A DNA stretch of 64,000 nucleotides from Curtobacterium flaccumfaciens pv. betae (GTDB lineage Bacteria; Actinomycetota; Actinomycetes; Actinomycetales; Microbacteriaceae). A model generated the notes under the pieces. The model was given only the letters and a program-made list of their open reading frames with translations. It searched no databases and was not told the DNA's origin. Location: the NCBI RefSeq assembly GCF_026241855.1, contig NZ_JAPJDC010000001.1, positions 930,001-994,000 on the forward strand, read 5' to 3'. The stretch's first letter is position 1; every line of letters starts with the position of its first letter. Both the position numbers and the translations under genes were made by a program. Of the stretch, positions 17,316 through 26,202 are shown piece after piece.

Positions 17316-18136
17316 AGCTCCTTCAGCACGCGGTGCTCGCTGCGGCGGAACACCGCGAAGCCGATCACCAGGACGATGCCGGTCACGACCACCGAGGCGC
17401 CGACCTCGAGCCAGTCGAGCTGGCCGGGGAAGAACGCCGCACGGTACATGCCGAAGATGCCGGTGAGCGGGTTGATCGCGGCGATGTCCCGCAGGGCGGG
17501 CGGCAGTGCGTGCGTGCCGTAGATGATCGGCGACGCGTAGAACAGGAACCGCAGCACGAGCTTGGTGGCGCGCTCCAGGTCACGGAAGAAGACCACGAGC
17601 GGGGCGACGATGAGCCCCAGGCCGTAGACCAGTGCGCACTGCAGCACGATCGCCAGCGGGAAGAACACGACCTGCCAGTGCAGGTGGGCACCCGTCGCGA
17701 TCGCGAAGGCGGCCAGGACCGGCAGGCTCAGCAGGAACTCGATGCCCTTCGACGCATCGATCCGTGCCACCCAGATCGTGCGGGGGATGGTGGTCGAGCG
17801 GATGAGCTTCGATTCCTTGATGAACGCCCGGGTGGAGTCCGAGACGCCACCGGTGAACCACATCCACGGCAGCAGCGCGGACAGCAGGAACACGATGTAC
17901 GGATCTTCACCGACCGAGCCGCGGTGGAAGACCTGCGTGAAGACGAACCAGTAGATCCCCGACATCACGAGCGGGTCGAGGATCGACCACACGTAGCCGA
18001 GCGCCGACGTCGAGTAGCGGACCCGCAGGTCGCGGACGGTCAGCAACCAGAGGGCCTGACGATAGCGCCGACCGGCGCTCCGGGCCTTCGCGGGTGCGGG
18101 AGCCACGGGCACGGTCGGCGCACTCGCTGTGGTCAC
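17312..18136 (-). CDS. ABC-2 type exporter permease for polysaccharide/teichoic acid (Wzm/TagG type)
   Basis: The 274-residue protein begins with a cytoplasmic Pro/Ala head and WLLTVRDLRVRYSTSALGYVWSI, the amphipathic entry helix of ABC-2 exporters. Six membrane helices follow, with the family patch FLFYASPIIYGTHALPP. Partnered with the ATPase, it would move the surface polymer across the membrane. It lies 43 bp downstream of the nucleotidyltransferase in the same direction, making a three-gene minus-strand unit. Confidence 0.93.
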   Translation of the reverse strand: MTTASAPTVPVAPAPAKARSAGRRYRQALWLLTVRDLRVRYSTSALGYVWSILDPLVMSGIYWFVFTQVFHRGSVGEDPYIVFLLSALLPWMWFTGGVSDSTRAFIKESKLIRSTTIPRTIWVARIDASKGIEFLLSLPVLAAFAIATGAHLHWQVVFFPLAIVLQCALVYGLGLIVAPLVVFFRDLERATKLVLRFLFYASPIIYGTHALPPALRDIAAINPLTGIFGMYRAAFFPGQLDWLEVGASVVVTGIVLVIGFAVFRRSEHRVLKEL

Positions 18137-18179
18137 GGTTTCCCTTCGGGCGGAACCGCCGAGGGGTCCTGACGGTGGT

Positions 18180-18875
18180 TCAGGCGAACAGGTTGTTCGC
18201 GCGCTCGAGGTCCTCGGCGAAGTCGATCTCGACCGCGTACAGGTCAGAGATGTCGATCGGCGTCCAGCGTAGCCCGTCCTCGGCGATGGCAGCCTCGATG
18301 CCGCCCTCGAAGTACTCCTGGTCGTCGACGCGACCGAGCTGCCGGATGAGGGCCTGCTTGTCGGCGGCGGAGACGTAGTTGATCCCGACGGCTTCGCCGA
18401 GACCCCCGACGACCTGCTTGGAGAGCTTGTGGATGAAGCCCTCGGCGTCGACGGTGTACTTGACCTCTTCGTCGGAGACCTTGTCGGTGTTGACGCTGAC
18501 GAAGGAACGGCCCTCGTCGATCATGTCGGCCGCACGGACGAGCGCCATCGGGTCGAAGACCACGTCGCCGTTCATCCAGAGGACACCGCTCTTGCCGGTG
18601 GCCTTGAGGGCACGCAGCAGGCTCTTCGAGGTGTTGGTGGAGTCGTACGACTCGTTGTAGACGAAGTTCGCGTCGGGGAACGCCTCGACGATGTGCTCCG
18701 ACTTGTAGCCGACGACGATCGTCACGCGGGCGCTCGAACCGAACGCGGCGCGGATGTTGTCGAACTGCTGCTGCATGATGGTGCGGCCGTCACTGAGCTC
18801 CGTGAGCGGCTTCGGCAGGCTGCGGCCGAGACGGCTGCCCATCCCCGCTGCGAGGATCACGATCTGCGTGGTCAT
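18180..18875 (-). CDS. Sugar/choline-phosphate nucleotidyltransferase family protein (LicC-like)
   Basis: This 231-residue protein starts with the nucleotidyltransferase signature ILAAGMGSRLGRSLPKPL. It has the NESYDSTNTSKSLLRAL block seen in LicC-type choline-phosphate and inositol-phosphate cytidylyltransferases, and the metal-binding NGDVVFD. It probably activates a phospho-alcohol as a CDP (or a sugar as an NDP) derivative for the CDP-alcohol phosphotransferase of the plus-strand arm; the substrate is inferred from context. The ATG at 18875 has AGAAGGGA before it. The gene heads the minus-strand exporter unit, and a TATCAT box at 19062-19067 would give a leader of about 180 nt. Confidence 0.86.
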   Translation of the reverse strand: MTTQIVILAAGMGSRLGRSLPKPLTELSDGRTIMQQQFDNIRAAFGSSARVTIVVGYKSEHIVEAFPDANFVYNESYDSTNTSKSLLRALKATGKSGVLWMNGDVVFDPMALVRAADMIDEGRSFVSVNTDKVSDEEVKYTVDAEGFIHKLSKQVVGGLGEAVGINYVSAADKQALIRQLGRVDDQEYFEGGIEAAIAEDGLRWTPIDISDLYAVEIDFAEDLERANNLFA

Positions 18876-19061
18876 GCTGGTCCCTTCTGGTGTCCGCCCG
18901 CGCACCCTGGGGTACGGGCGGGCCTCGTCGAGTCTGCGCTTCCAACGTCCGAGTTGCCCGAGAACCGTTCGTGTCGACGTGGTCGTCGCTGCGAAGAGGC
19001 CGCCGGGATCGCCTGCTGGAGCAGGTTTCCAAGTGGTGAACACTCCTTCGTGCCCTGGTGA

Positions 19062-19067
19062 ATGATA
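19062..19067 (-). promoter_or_regulatory. Candidate -10 box of the nucleotidyltransferase-exporter unit
   Basis: TATCAT on the minus strand lies about 187 nt before the ATG at 18875. It is the best -10 match in this 297-bp divergent gap and implies a long leader. No clear -35 box. Confidence 0.35.
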
Positions 19068-19160
19068 CGGAAACACCCCCTCGCGGGGTACGGCTCTGCG
19101 CGCTTCGTACTCAATTCGTGACCCGGGCCGCGACGGTTCCCGACGGTCGGAGAGCGTTGG

Positions 19161-19166
19161 TACGGT
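19161..19166 (+). promoter_or_regulatory. -10 box, leaderless-type promoter of the ABC ATPase gene
   Basis: TACGGT ends 6 nt before the ATG at 19173. Confidence 0.5.
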
Positions 19167-19172
19167 GGGTCG

Positions 19173-20453
19173 ATGCCAGCGCGAGCAGAGAACGAGGACG
19201 TGTACGCCACGGCCGACGCTGCCTGGATGACCGAGGCGGGGGACGCCGACGAAGCGGACACCGCCGCGGCTGCTGAGGGCGACGCAGCCGACGACGACAC
19301 GGGGGACACTGATGCGGACGACGCCGCCACTGATGACGCGATGACCGACGCGACGACGGACACCCGTACCGACGCGACGACGGACACCCGTACCGACGGC
19401 GCCACGACGGACACCCGCGCCGACGCGACGACGGACACCCGCACGGACGCGTCGACGGATGACCGCATCGACGACGCGGCCGCCGCCGCGCCGCGCCCCG
19501 CGAAGGCGCGCAACGGCAAGGGGCGCACCAAGCGCCCGACGAAGGCCGCCCCGCGGACCGACGCCGAGCCTCCCGTCCCGACCGACGCGGACGACGTGAC
19601 GGACGACGCCGGCCGGGCGACCACCGCCACCCCGCCCGCGACGAAGAAGCGTGCGCCGCGCAGCGCCGCACCGAAACAGCCGCAGACGCTCCAGCCCGTC
19701 GTGCTCGCAGCGAGCGGCCTGGTCAAGCGGTACGGGCAGACCCTGGCCGTCGACGAGGTCGACCTCGAGATCCGGCAGGGCTCGATCTTCGGCGTGGTCG
19801 GCCCGAACGGCGCCGGCAAGACGACGACCCTTTCCATGATCACCGGACTGCTGCGCCCCGACGCCGGCTCGGTGACGGTGCTCGACCACGACGTCTGGGC
19901 AGACCCGACGGCGGCGAAGCGCAGTCTCGGCGTCCTGCCGGACCGGCTCCGGCTGTTCGACCGGCTGACCGGTGCGCAGCTCCTGTACTACTCGGCCACG
20001 CTCCGCGGGCTCGACGGTGCCACCGCACGGAAGCGCAGCGCCGATCTCGCCGAGGCCTTCGGGCTGGGCGAGGCGCTCGGCCGCCAGGTCGCCGACTACT
20101 CGGTCGGCATGGCGAAGAAGATCGCCCTGGCCGCCACCCTGATCCACTCGCCGCGGGTGCTCGTGCTCGACGAGCCCTTCGAGTCGGTCGACCCGGTGAG
20201 TGCGGCGACGATCACGGACATCCTGCGCCGGTACACCCGGGGCGGCGGCACGGTCGTGCTCTCGAGTCACTCGATGGAGCTCGTGCAGCGCACCTGTGAC
20301 TCGGTCGCCATCATCGTCGGCGGCAAGGTCCTGGCGTCCGGCACCATGGCCCAGGTCCGCGGGCGCAAGAGCCTCGAGGACAAGTTCGTCGAACTCGCCG
20401 GCGGTCGTGTCGTCGCGGAGAGCATGGAATGGTTGCACAGCTTCTCCGGCTGA
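19173..20453 (+). CDS. ABC transporter ATPase with repetitive acidic N-terminal extension
   Basis: The 426-residue protein couples a disordered head of about 170 residues to a complete ABC domain. The head is Asp/Thr/Ala-rich, with repeats of ATTDTRTD followed by a basic Lys/Pro stretch. The ABC domain carries Walker A GPNGAGKTTT, a divergent signature YSVGMAKK in place of LSGGQ, and Walker B VLVLDEPFESVD. It pairs with the permease that begins 25 bp before its stop. The YSVGM form is seen in exporters of the ABC-2 kind, but the cargo is unknown. The head has no counterpart in typical family members and may be a sorting or partner-binding tail. Confidence 0.9.
   Translation: MPARAENEDVYATADAAWMTEAGDADEADTAAAAEGDAADDDTGDTDADDAATDDAMTDATTDTRTDATTDTRTDGATTDTRADATTDTRTDASTDDRIDDAAAAAPRPAKARNGKGRTKRPTKAAPRTDAEPPVPTDADDVTDDAGRATTATPPATKKRAPRSAAPKQPQTLQPVVLAASGLVKRYGQTLAVDEVDLEIRQGSIFGVVGPNGAGKTTTLSMITGLLRPDAGSVTVLDHDVWADPTAAKRSLGVLPDRLRLFDRLTGAQLLYYSATLRGLDGATARKRSADLAEAFGLGEALGRQVADYSVGMAKKIALAATLIHSPRVLVLDEPFESVDPVSAATITDILRRYTRGGGTVVLSSHSMELVQRTCDSVAIIVGGKVLASGTMAQVRGRKSLEDKFVELAGGRVVAESMEWLHSFSG
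19350..19470 (+). repeat. 24-bp in-frame repeat encoding ATTDTRTD
   Basis: About four copies of a 24-bp unit containing GACGACGGACACCCG lie in the acidic head of the ABC ATPase gene. Some copies are shifted by an extra Gly codon or changed by Thr-to-Ala and Thr-to-Ser substitutions. Confidence 0.85.
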
Positions 20454-22000
20454 GGGCGGACCTGCTCGCGGGCGAGGTCCGGGGCACCGCCCGCCGGTCC
20501 GTCGCCGTCGTGCTCGCCAGCCTCGTCGGACTCCTCGCCGCCGTGTTCGTCGCGTCGCGGACCATCGCCCTCGGTGACGCCGACCCGGACCTCGCCCGTG
20601 CGGTCATCGTGCCCGTCGGCACCCTGATCACCTTCGGGTTCACGGTCGTGCCACTCGTCGTCGGCCGGAGCGACCAGCTCGACCCGCGGCGCTTCGCGGT
20701 GTTCGGCATCGAGCGCCGTCGCCTGGCGATCGGGCTCGTCGTCGCCGGACTCGTCGGCATCCCGGTGATCGGCCTGGTCGTCGTCGCGATCGGACAGGTC
20801 GTCGCCTGGGCGCGCGATCCCGGTCTCGGCCTGCTCGCGGTCCTCGGCGGGCTGCTCGGCGTCGCGACCTGCGCGCTCCTGATCCGCGTCTGCTGCACCG
20901 TCGGCTCCCGGCTGATCGGGCCGCAGCGCTCCCGCGACGCCGGGTGGCTGGTGGCCCTCGTCATCATCGCGCTCTCGATCCCGACGGTGGCGCTGCTGCT
21001 CCGCGTCGACTGGCTGGACCCACAGGGCACCGAGATGCAGCGCGTCGCGGACATCGCCGGCTGGACCCCCTGGGGTGCCGCGTGGGCCGTGCCCGCCGAG
21101 GTCGCGAGCGGCCACGTCGGCACGGGTGTCGCGAAGCTCCTCGTCGCGGTCGCCGTCGTCGTGCTCCTCGCCTGGGCATGGTGGGCGCTCGTCGGCCGTG
21201 CGCTCGAGACCGTCGACGACCGCGCCCGCACCCGCCGCTACCAGGGCCTGGGCTGGTTCGACCGGTTCGGCTCGGCCCCGGTGTCAGCCGTCGCTGCCCG
21301 GGCGCTCACCTACTGGGTGCGCGACCCGCGGTACCGCACGTCGTACCTGATCATCCTGCTCGTGCCGATCGTCGTCATCCCGCTCGGCGTCGCCGGGGTG
21401 CCGTGGCAGTGGACCGCCCTCGTACCGCTGCCGCTGATGGCCCTGATCGCCGGGTTCCTGCCGCACAACGACGTCTCGTACGACAACACCGCCGTGTGGC
21501 TGCACGTCGCGTCCGGTGCGCCCGGGTGGAGTGACCGGCTCGGTCGTGTCGTTCCCGTGCTGGTCGTGGGGGCGCCCGCGATCGTCGCCGGGGCCGCGCT
21601 GTCCGCGTGGCTGTTCGGCGACTGGGCCGCCTTCCCGCTGCTCATCGGCGTCAGCGCGAGCGCCCTGCTGTCCGGGCTCGGGTTGTCGAGCGTCCTGTCC
21701 GTGCTCATGCCCTACCCGACGGTGCGCCCGGGCGACCATCCCTTCCAGCAGCCGCAGGCCGCCGGCGTCACCGCCACGGTCGCGCAGGCGACCATGGTGA
21801 TCGGCATCGTGCTCTGCACGGTCCCCGCTGTCGGCCTCGCGGTGCTCGCCGCCGTGCAGGGACCGGAGCCGTGGTCGGTGCTGACGCTCCTGGTGGGCAT
21901 CGGGGTCGGTGCCGTCGTGCTCGTGATCGGTGTGTCCGCGGGCGGACGCCTGTTCGACCGCCACGGCCCTGACCTGCTCGCCGCGGCGCAGCGCAACTAG
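20429..22000 (+). CDS. Multi-spanning membrane protein, permease partner of the ABC ATPase
   Basis: The protein has 523 residues and about twelve hydrophobic segments, for instance VAVVLASLVGLLAAVFVASR and LIGVSASALLSGLGLSSVLS. A cytoplasmic loop near the middle contains ETVDDRARTRRYQGLGWFDR. No enzymatic motif is seen. Its start overlaps the ATPase gene by 25 bp, so the two form one transporter. The cargo is not predictable; a transport role is inferred from the coupling. A cluster of GCGCAGCGCAACGAGCG direct repeats begins at its stop codon. Confidence 0.85.
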   Translation: MVAQLLRLRADLLAGEVRGTARRSVAVVLASLVGLLAAVFVASRTIALGDADPDLARAVIVPVGTLITFGFTVVPLVVGRSDQLDPRRFAVFGIERRRLAIGLVVAGLVGIPVIGLVVVAIGQVVAWARDPGLGLLAVLGGLLGVATCALLIRVCCTVGSRLIGPQRSRDAGWLVALVIIALSIPTVALLLRVDWLDPQGTEMQRVADIAGWTPWGAAWAVPAEVASGHVGTGVAKLLVAVAVVVLLAWAWWALVGRALETVDDRARTRRYQGLGWFDRFGSAPVSAVAARALTYWVRDPRYRTSYLIILLVPIVVIPLGVAGVPWQWTALVPLPLMALIAGFLPHNDVSYDNTAVWLHVASGAPGWSDRLGRVVPVLVVGAPAIVAGAALSAWLFGDWAAFPLLIGVSASALLSGLGLSSVLSVLMPYPTVRPGDHPFQQPQAAGVTATVAQATMVIGIVLCTVPAVGLAVLAAVQGPEPWSVLTLLVGIGVGAVVLVIGVSAGGRLFDRHGPDLLAAAQRN

Positions 22001-22046
22001 CGGTGCAGCGCAGCGCAACGAGCGGCGCAGCGCAACGAGCGGCGCG
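21988..22046. repeat. GCGCAGCGCAACGAGCG direct repeats
   Basis: Two to three near-copies of a 17-bp unit run from the end of the permease gene to just before the DUF3039 promoter. Confidence 0.7.
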
Positions 22047-22064
22047 CCCGAGGGCGGACCGTCG

Positions 22065-22070
22065 TACCCT
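22065..22070 (+). promoter_or_regulatory. -10 box, leaderless-type promoter of the DUF3039 gene
   Basis: TACCCT ends 6 nt before the ATG at 22077. The 15-mer from TACCCT through the ATG is identical to that before mnmA at 28757. Confidence 0.6.
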
Positions 22071-22076
22071 GGACGC

Positions 22077-22337
22077 ATGAGCATGACGGAACCAAGCGGC
22101 GGCCTCGACGTGATGGACCGGGAGCTCGAGAAGCTCCTCGAAGACGAAGCGATCGAACCCGGTGACCACGAGCGGTTCTCGCACTACGTGAAGAAGGACA
22201 AGATCTTGCAGTCGGCCATGTCCGGCAAGCCGGTGAAGGCCCTGTGCGGCAAGAAGTGGATCCCGGGTCGCGACCCGGAGAAGTTCCCGGTCTGCCCGGA
22301 CTGCAAGGCCATCTACGAGAAGATGAAGGCCGAGTAG
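22077..22337 (+). CDS. DUF3039 domain protein (small zinc-ribbon-like)
   Basis: The 86-residue protein matches DUF3039, found across actinobacteria. It has a helical, acidic N-terminal part (ELEKLLEDEAIEPGDHERFSHYV) and the conserved block SGKPVKALCGKKWIPGRDPEKF ending in VCPDCK. One Cys in ALCG and two in CPDC, with His41 upstream, suggest a small zinc knuckle. Function is unknown. The reading frame stays open upstream, but the ATG at 22077 fits both the family length and the leaderless promoter. Confidence 0.9.
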   Translation: MSMTEPSGGLDVMDRELEKLLEDEAIEPGDHERFSHYVKKDKILQSAMSGKPVKALCGKKWIPGRDPEKFPVCPDCKAIYEKMKAE

Positions 22338-22349
22338 ACGCGACCAGCA

Positions 22350-22397
22350 GACGGACGGGAGGCCCGTGGCGACGCCGCCACGGGCCTCCCGTCCGTC
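22350..22397. terminator. Perfect 22-bp stem palindrome after DUF3039 (family B)
   Basis: Arms 22350-22371 and 22376-22397 are perfect reverse complements around a 4-nt loop. No T tract follows. The 36-bp core recurs, with one difference, inside the permease gene at 49423-49458, so this is a dispersed element that may also stop transcription. Confidence 0.7.
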
Positions 22398-22419
22398 GTC
22401 TGCGTCAGCTGACCGCACA

Positions 22420-22474
22420 TCGTGAGCAGCAGAGGTCGGGTCGCCCTCGGACACCCGACCATTTCTGCTCACGA
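22420..22474. terminator. Inverted repeat between the convergent DUF3039 and pncB genes
   Basis: Arms 22420-22441 and 22453-22474 match at 19 of 22 positions (TCGTGAGCAG and GGTCGGGT with their complements). It probably acts as a two-way terminator together with the neighbouring palindrome. Confidence 0.55.
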
Positions 22475-22526
22475 AGCGGCGACGCGAACGCGATGCACGT
22501 CGTGCGTGGGTGTGTGCGTGCGGGCC

Positions 22527-23816
22527 CTAGATCACCAGGGTGGGGATGGCCGGGTCGCCGCGCCCGATGCGTGACGCGTCGGCGGGCAGCTCCGCCTTCG
22601 CGCGCTTGTGGTGCGCGCGTGCGGCCTCGACGCCCTGCGTGCCGAGGAACGCCGGGTCGACCTCGCCGCCGCTGACGACGGGGACCAGCAGCGACCGCTC
22701 GTCCGGGCCGACCTGCGCACCCGTGAGCACGATCTCGGCGGTCGCGACGCCGTTGCGGAGTCGTCGGCCCGCCTCCTTCCGGCCGCCGATCGACGCCTTG
22801 TCGGCCGACTTCTTGGCGACGGGGACCCAGTCGCCGCCGTCCGCGTCCCGGTGCGCGACGAGCTTGAACACCATGCCGGCGGCCGGGTGCCCGGAGCCGG
22901 AGACGACCGAGGTACCGACGCCGTACGAGTCGACCGGGGCGGCTCGGAGCGCGGCGATCGTGTACTCGTCGAGGTCGTTCGTCACCGTGATCTTCGTGCC
23001 CGTCGCGCCGAGGCGGTCGAGCTGCGCACGCACGGCGGCGACGACGGACGGCAGGTCGCCGCTGTCGATCCGGACGCCGCCGAGCTTGCCGTCGGTGAGG
23101 CGGACGGCCGTCTCGACCGCGGCCTCGATGTCGTAGGTGTCGACGAGCAGGGTCGTGCCGCTGCCGAGCGCGTCGAGCTGCGAACGGAACGCCTGCTCCT
23201 CGGAGTCGTGCAGCAGCGTGAAGGCGTGCGCGGCGGTGCCCATCGTGGGGATGCCCCAGGTGCGGCCGGCCTCGAGGTTGCTCGTCGCACCGAAGCCGGC
23301 GATGTACGCGGCACGGGCGGCGGCCACGGCGTTCCACTCACCGGTGCGGCGGGAGCCCATCTCGGCGAGCGGGCGGCCGTCGGCGGCGGACACCATGCGG
23401 GCGGCGGCCGAGGCGATCGCGGAGTCCGCGTTGAAGATGCTCAGGGCGAGGGTCTCGAGCACGACGGCCTCGGCGAAGGTGCCCTCGATCTGCAGGATGG
23501 GGGAGTTCGGGAAGTAGACCTCGCCCTCCCGGTAGGCGCGGACGTCGCCGCTGAACCGGTAGTCGGCGAGCCACGAGGCGGTGCCGGCGTCGATGACGCC
23601 GCGGTCGCGCAGGAACCCGATCTCCTCGTCGCCGAAGCGGAAGTCGCCGAGGGCGGTGAGGAAGCGTCCGAGTCCGGCCGCCACACCGTAGCGGCGGCCG
23701 TCCGGCAGCCGCCGGGCGAACACCTCGAAGACGCATCGGCGGTCGGCGGTGCCGTCCTTCAGGGCGGCGTCCACCATGGTGAGCTCGTACTGGTCGGTGA
23801 GGAGCGCGCTGGTCAC
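22527..23816 (-). CDS. pncB: Nicotinate phosphoribosyltransferase
   Basis: The 429-residue enzyme converts nicotinate and PRPP to nicotinate mononucleotide in the Preiss-Handler route of NAD salvage. Recognisable blocks are LTDQYELTMVDAAL at the N-terminus, MGSRRTGEWNAV, the autophosphorylated-histidine region GTAAHAFTLLHDSE, and the phosphate-binding GVRIDSGDLPS and YGVGTSVV. The length is usual for the family. The start is GTG at 23816, and a TAGTGT box lies 7 nt upstream on the minus strand. It is a single-gene unit. Confidence 0.94.
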   Translation of the reverse strand: MTSALLTDQYELTMVDAALKDGTADRRCVFEVFARRLPDGRRYGVAAGLGRFLTALGDFRFGDEEIGFLRDRGVIDAGTASWLADYRFSGDVRAYREGEVYFPNSPILQIEGTFAEAVVLETLALSIFNADSAIASAAARMVSAADGRPLAEMGSRRTGEWNAVAAARAAYIAGFGATSNLEAGRTWGIPTMGTAAHAFTLLHDSEEQAFRSQLDALGSGTTLLVDTYDIEAAVETAVRLTDGKLGGVRIDSGDLPSVVAAVRAQLDRLGATGTKITVTNDLDEYTIAALRAAPVDSYGVGTSVVSGSGHPAAGMVFKLVAHRDADGGDWVPVAKKSADKASIGGRKEAGRRLRNGVATAEIVLTGAQVGPDERSLLVPVVSGGEVDPAFLGTQGVEAARAHHKRAKAELPADASRIGRGDPAIPTLVI

Positions 23817-23823
23817 GTCTCCG

Positions 23824-23829
23824 ACACTA
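23824..23829 (-). promoter_or_regulatory. -10 box, leaderless-type promoter of pncB
   Basis: On the minus strand TAGTGT ends 7 nt before the GTG at 23816. Confidence 0.5.
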
Positions 23830-23886
23830 GTGACGTGACCCTCGGGAGGCCCGGATCACCCCCGGCGCCCGGCGTCACGGTTCGGT

Positions 23887-23951
23887 CCGTGCGAGGTTCC
23901 GTACTCGGTGGTACCCGCCGAGGGTCGCACCGAGTCCGGAACCTCGCACGG
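23887..23951. repeat. Nested hairpin repeat, family A, copy 1
   Basis: Outer arms 23887-23901 and 23937-23951 are a perfect 15-bp pair (CCGTGCGAGGTTCCG). After a single mismatch, inner arms 23903-23910 and 23928-23935 add 8 bp (ACTCGGTG). The loop is 17 nt. A 31-bp part is repeated, inverted, at 27354-27384 with two differences. Confidence 0.85.
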
Positions 23952-23998
23952 CGCGTGGGCGGACCTCGCACGGTGCGAGGGTCCGGGGCGGGCGTCGG

Positions 23999-24004
23999 TA
24001 CGCT
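23999..24004 (+). promoter_or_regulatory. -10 box, leaderless-type promoter of murI
   Basis: TACGCT ends 6 nt before the GTG at 24011. Confidence 0.5.
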
Positions 24005-24010
24005 GGTGCC

Positions 24011-24856
24011 GTGACGGATGCACCGATCGGAGTCTTCGACAGCGGGGTCGGCGGTCTCACCGTGGCCCGCGCCATCATCGACCAGCTCCCGCGCGAGAGC
24101 ATCCGGTACGTCGGCGACACCCTGCACTCGCCCTACGGCCCGAAGCCCATCGCCGACGTCCGCCGCTACGCGCTCGAGGTCATGGACGACCTGGTCGAGC
24201 AGGGCGTGAAGGCCCTGGTGATCGCGTGCAACACGGCCTCGTCCGCCGTGCTCCGCGACGCCCGCGAACGGTACGAGCAGGCGTACGGCATCCCCGTGGT
24301 CGAGGTCATCCAGCCCGCGGCCCGCGCCGCCGTCAAGCAGACCCGCACGGGCCGCATCGGGGTCATCGGCACCGTCGGCACCATCGCGTCGCGCGCTTAC
24401 GAGGACGCCTTCGCGGTCGCCGCCGACGTCACGCTGACCACCGCCGCGTGCCCCCGGTTCGTCGAGTTCGTCGAAGCGGGGGACACCTCGTCGCCGTCGC
24501 TGCGCGAGATCGCGGCCGGGTACCTCGACCCGATCCGTGCCGCCGACGTGGACACCCTCGTGCTCGGCTGCACCCACTACCCGCTCATGTCCGCCGCGAT
24601 CCAGTTCGTCATGGGTCCGGAGGTCACGCTCGTCTCCAGCGCCGAGGAGACCGCGAACGACGTCTACCGCCGGCTCGTGGAGCACGGGCTCGAGCGCACC
24701 GCGACCACCGCCCCGACCTACTCGTTCGAGGCGACGGGCGACGACAAGAACGGCTTCATCCGGCTCGCCCGGCGCTTCCTCGGTCCCGAGGTCTCGAGCG
24801 TCGGCCACCTCCAGACGGGGGCCATCACGCTGCCCCGCACCGAAAGGACCCCATGA
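24011..24856 (+). CDS. murI: Glutamate racemase
   Basis: This 281-residue cofactor-independent racemase makes D-glutamate for peptidoglycan. Asp10 lies in [10 protein letters not shown], Cys73 in ACNTASS and Cys187 in LGCTHYPL; the two cysteines are the catalytic acid/base pair. The start is GTG at 24011. Its stop overlaps the rph start by 4 bp (ATGA), giving a murI-rph-rdgB operon, an order common in actinobacteria. Confidence 0.96.
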   Translation: MTDAPIGVFDSGVGGLTVARAIIDQLPRESIRYVGDTLHSPYGPKPIADVRRYALEVMDDLVEQGVKALVIACNTASSAVLRDARERYEQAYGIPVVEVIQPAARAAVKQTRTGRIGVIGTVGTIASRAYEDAFAVAADVTLTTAACPRFVEFVEAGDTSSPSLREIAAGYLDPIRAADVDTLVLGCTHYPLMSAAIQFVMGPEVTLVSSAEETANDVYRRLVEHGLERTATTAPTYSFEATGDDKNGFIRLARRFLGPEVSSVGHLQTGAITLPRTERTP

Positions 24857-25590
24857 CCGACAACCTCCGCGTCGACGGCCGTACCGCCACCGACCACCGT
24901 CCCGTCACCATCGAGCGGGGGTGGAGCACGCAGGCCGAGGGCAGCGCGCTCATCTCCTTCGGCAACACCAAGGTGCTCTGCACCGCGTCGTTCACCAACG
25001 GCGTGCCCCGCTGGCTCGCCGGCAAGGGCACCGGGTGGGTCACCGCCGAGTACTCGATGCTGCCGCGGTCGACCAACGAGCGCATGCAGCGCGAGTCCAT
25101 CAAGGGCAAGGTCGGCGGCCGCACGCACGAGATCTCCCGCCTGATCGGGCGTTCGCTCCGCGCCGTCGTCGACACGAAGGCCCTGGGCGAGAACACCCTC
25201 GTCATCGACTGCGACGTGCTGCAGGCCGACGGCGGCACCCGCACGGCGTCGATCACGGGCGCGTACGTCGCGATGGCCGACGCGATCGAGTGGGGCCGCG
25301 CCAAGGGCTTCATCGCGAAGAAGGCCACCCCGCTCACCGACAGCGTGCAGGCGATCTCGGTCGGCATCGTCAAGGGGGAGCCGATGCTCGACCTGGCCTA
25401 CACCGAGGACTCCGCCGCGGACACCGACATGAACATCGTCACGACGGGGTCGGGCAAGTTCATCGAGGTGCAGGGCACCGCCGAGCACGCGCCGTTCGAC
25501 CGAGACGAGCTGAACGTCCTGCTCGACCTCGGCCTGGCCGGCAACCAGTCGCTCGCGGCGATCCAGCGTTCGGTCCTGGGTCTGGCGTGA
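24853..25590 (+). CDS. rph: Ribonuclease PH
   Basis: The 245-residue enzyme is a phosphate-dependent 3'-5' exoribonuclease that trims tRNA 3' ends. It starts with the family opening [16 protein letters not shown] and has [34 protein letters not shown] and [16 protein letters not shown]. Length is normal. The ATG at 24853 overlaps the murI stop, with AAAGGA just before; its own stop overlaps the rdgB start. Confidence 0.96.
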   Translation: MTDNLRVDGRTATDHRPVTIERGWSTQAEGSALISFGNTKVLCTASFTNGVPRWLAGKGTGWVTAEYSMLPRSTNERMQRESIKGKVGGRTHEISRLIGRSLRAVVDTKALGENTLVIDCDVLQADGGTRTASITGAYVAMADAIEWGRAKGFIAKKATPLTDSVQAISVGIVKGEPMLDLAYTEDSAADTDMNIVTTGSGKFIEVQGTAEHAPFDRDELNVLLDLGLAGNQSLAAIQRSVLGLA

Positions 25591-26180
25591 CGTCCCGCGA
25601 GGTGGTGCTGGCCACCCACAACCAGGGCAAGGTCGTCGAACTGCGCGAGATCCTCGGGTCGGCGCTCGGCGAGGGTGTCGAACTCGTCGGGTACGACGGT
25701 CCCGAGCCGGTCGAGGACGGCGACAGCTACGCGGCGAACGCCCTGATCAAGGCGCGTGCCGCGGTCGCACACACGGGGCTGCCGGCGCTCGCCGACGACT
25801 CCGGGATCGCGGTCGACGCCCTCGGGGGCGCACCGGGCATCCACTCGGCCCGCTACGCCGGCACCCGCTCGGACGCCGACAACATCGCGCTGCTGCTCAC
25901 GAACCTGCAGGGTGTCGTCGAGCGGACCGCCGCGTTCGTGTGCGCAGCGGCCTTCGTGACGCCCGACGGTCAGGAGCACGTCGTCGAGGCGGTCTGGAAC
26001 GGCGAGGTGCTGACCGAGCCCGTCGGTGACGGCGGGCACGGCTACGACCCGGTGTTCCGGCCGGACGACGCCGACCGCTCGTCGGCGGAGCTCACCCGCG
26101 ACGAGAAGAACGCCCTGTCGCACCGCAGCAAGGCGTTCCGGGGCATCGCGCCGATCGTGCGGGAGCACTTCGGCGTCTGA
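25587..26180 (+). CDS. rdgB: Non-canonical purine NTP pyrophosphatase (RdgB/HAM1)
   Basis: The 197-residue enzyme hydrolyses ITP, dITP and XTP to monophosphates, keeping deaminated purines out of nucleic acids. Signature blocks are [50 protein letters not shown] and the C-terminal ALSHRSKAF. The GTG at 25587 overlaps the rph stop by 4 bp. It ends the murI operon before a long palindrome. Confidence 0.95.
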   Translation: MTSREVVLATHNQGKVVELREILGSALGEGVELVGYDGPEPVEDGDSYAANALIKARAAVAHTGLPALADDSGIAVDALGGAPGIHSARYAGTRSDADNIALLLTNLQGVVERTAAFVCAAAFVTPDGQEHVVEAVWNGEVLTEPVGDGGHGYDPVFRPDDADRSSAELTRDEKNALSHRSKAFRGIAPIVREHFGV

Positions 26181-26202
26181 GCGCCCGCGCTCTTTCCGTT
26201 CC

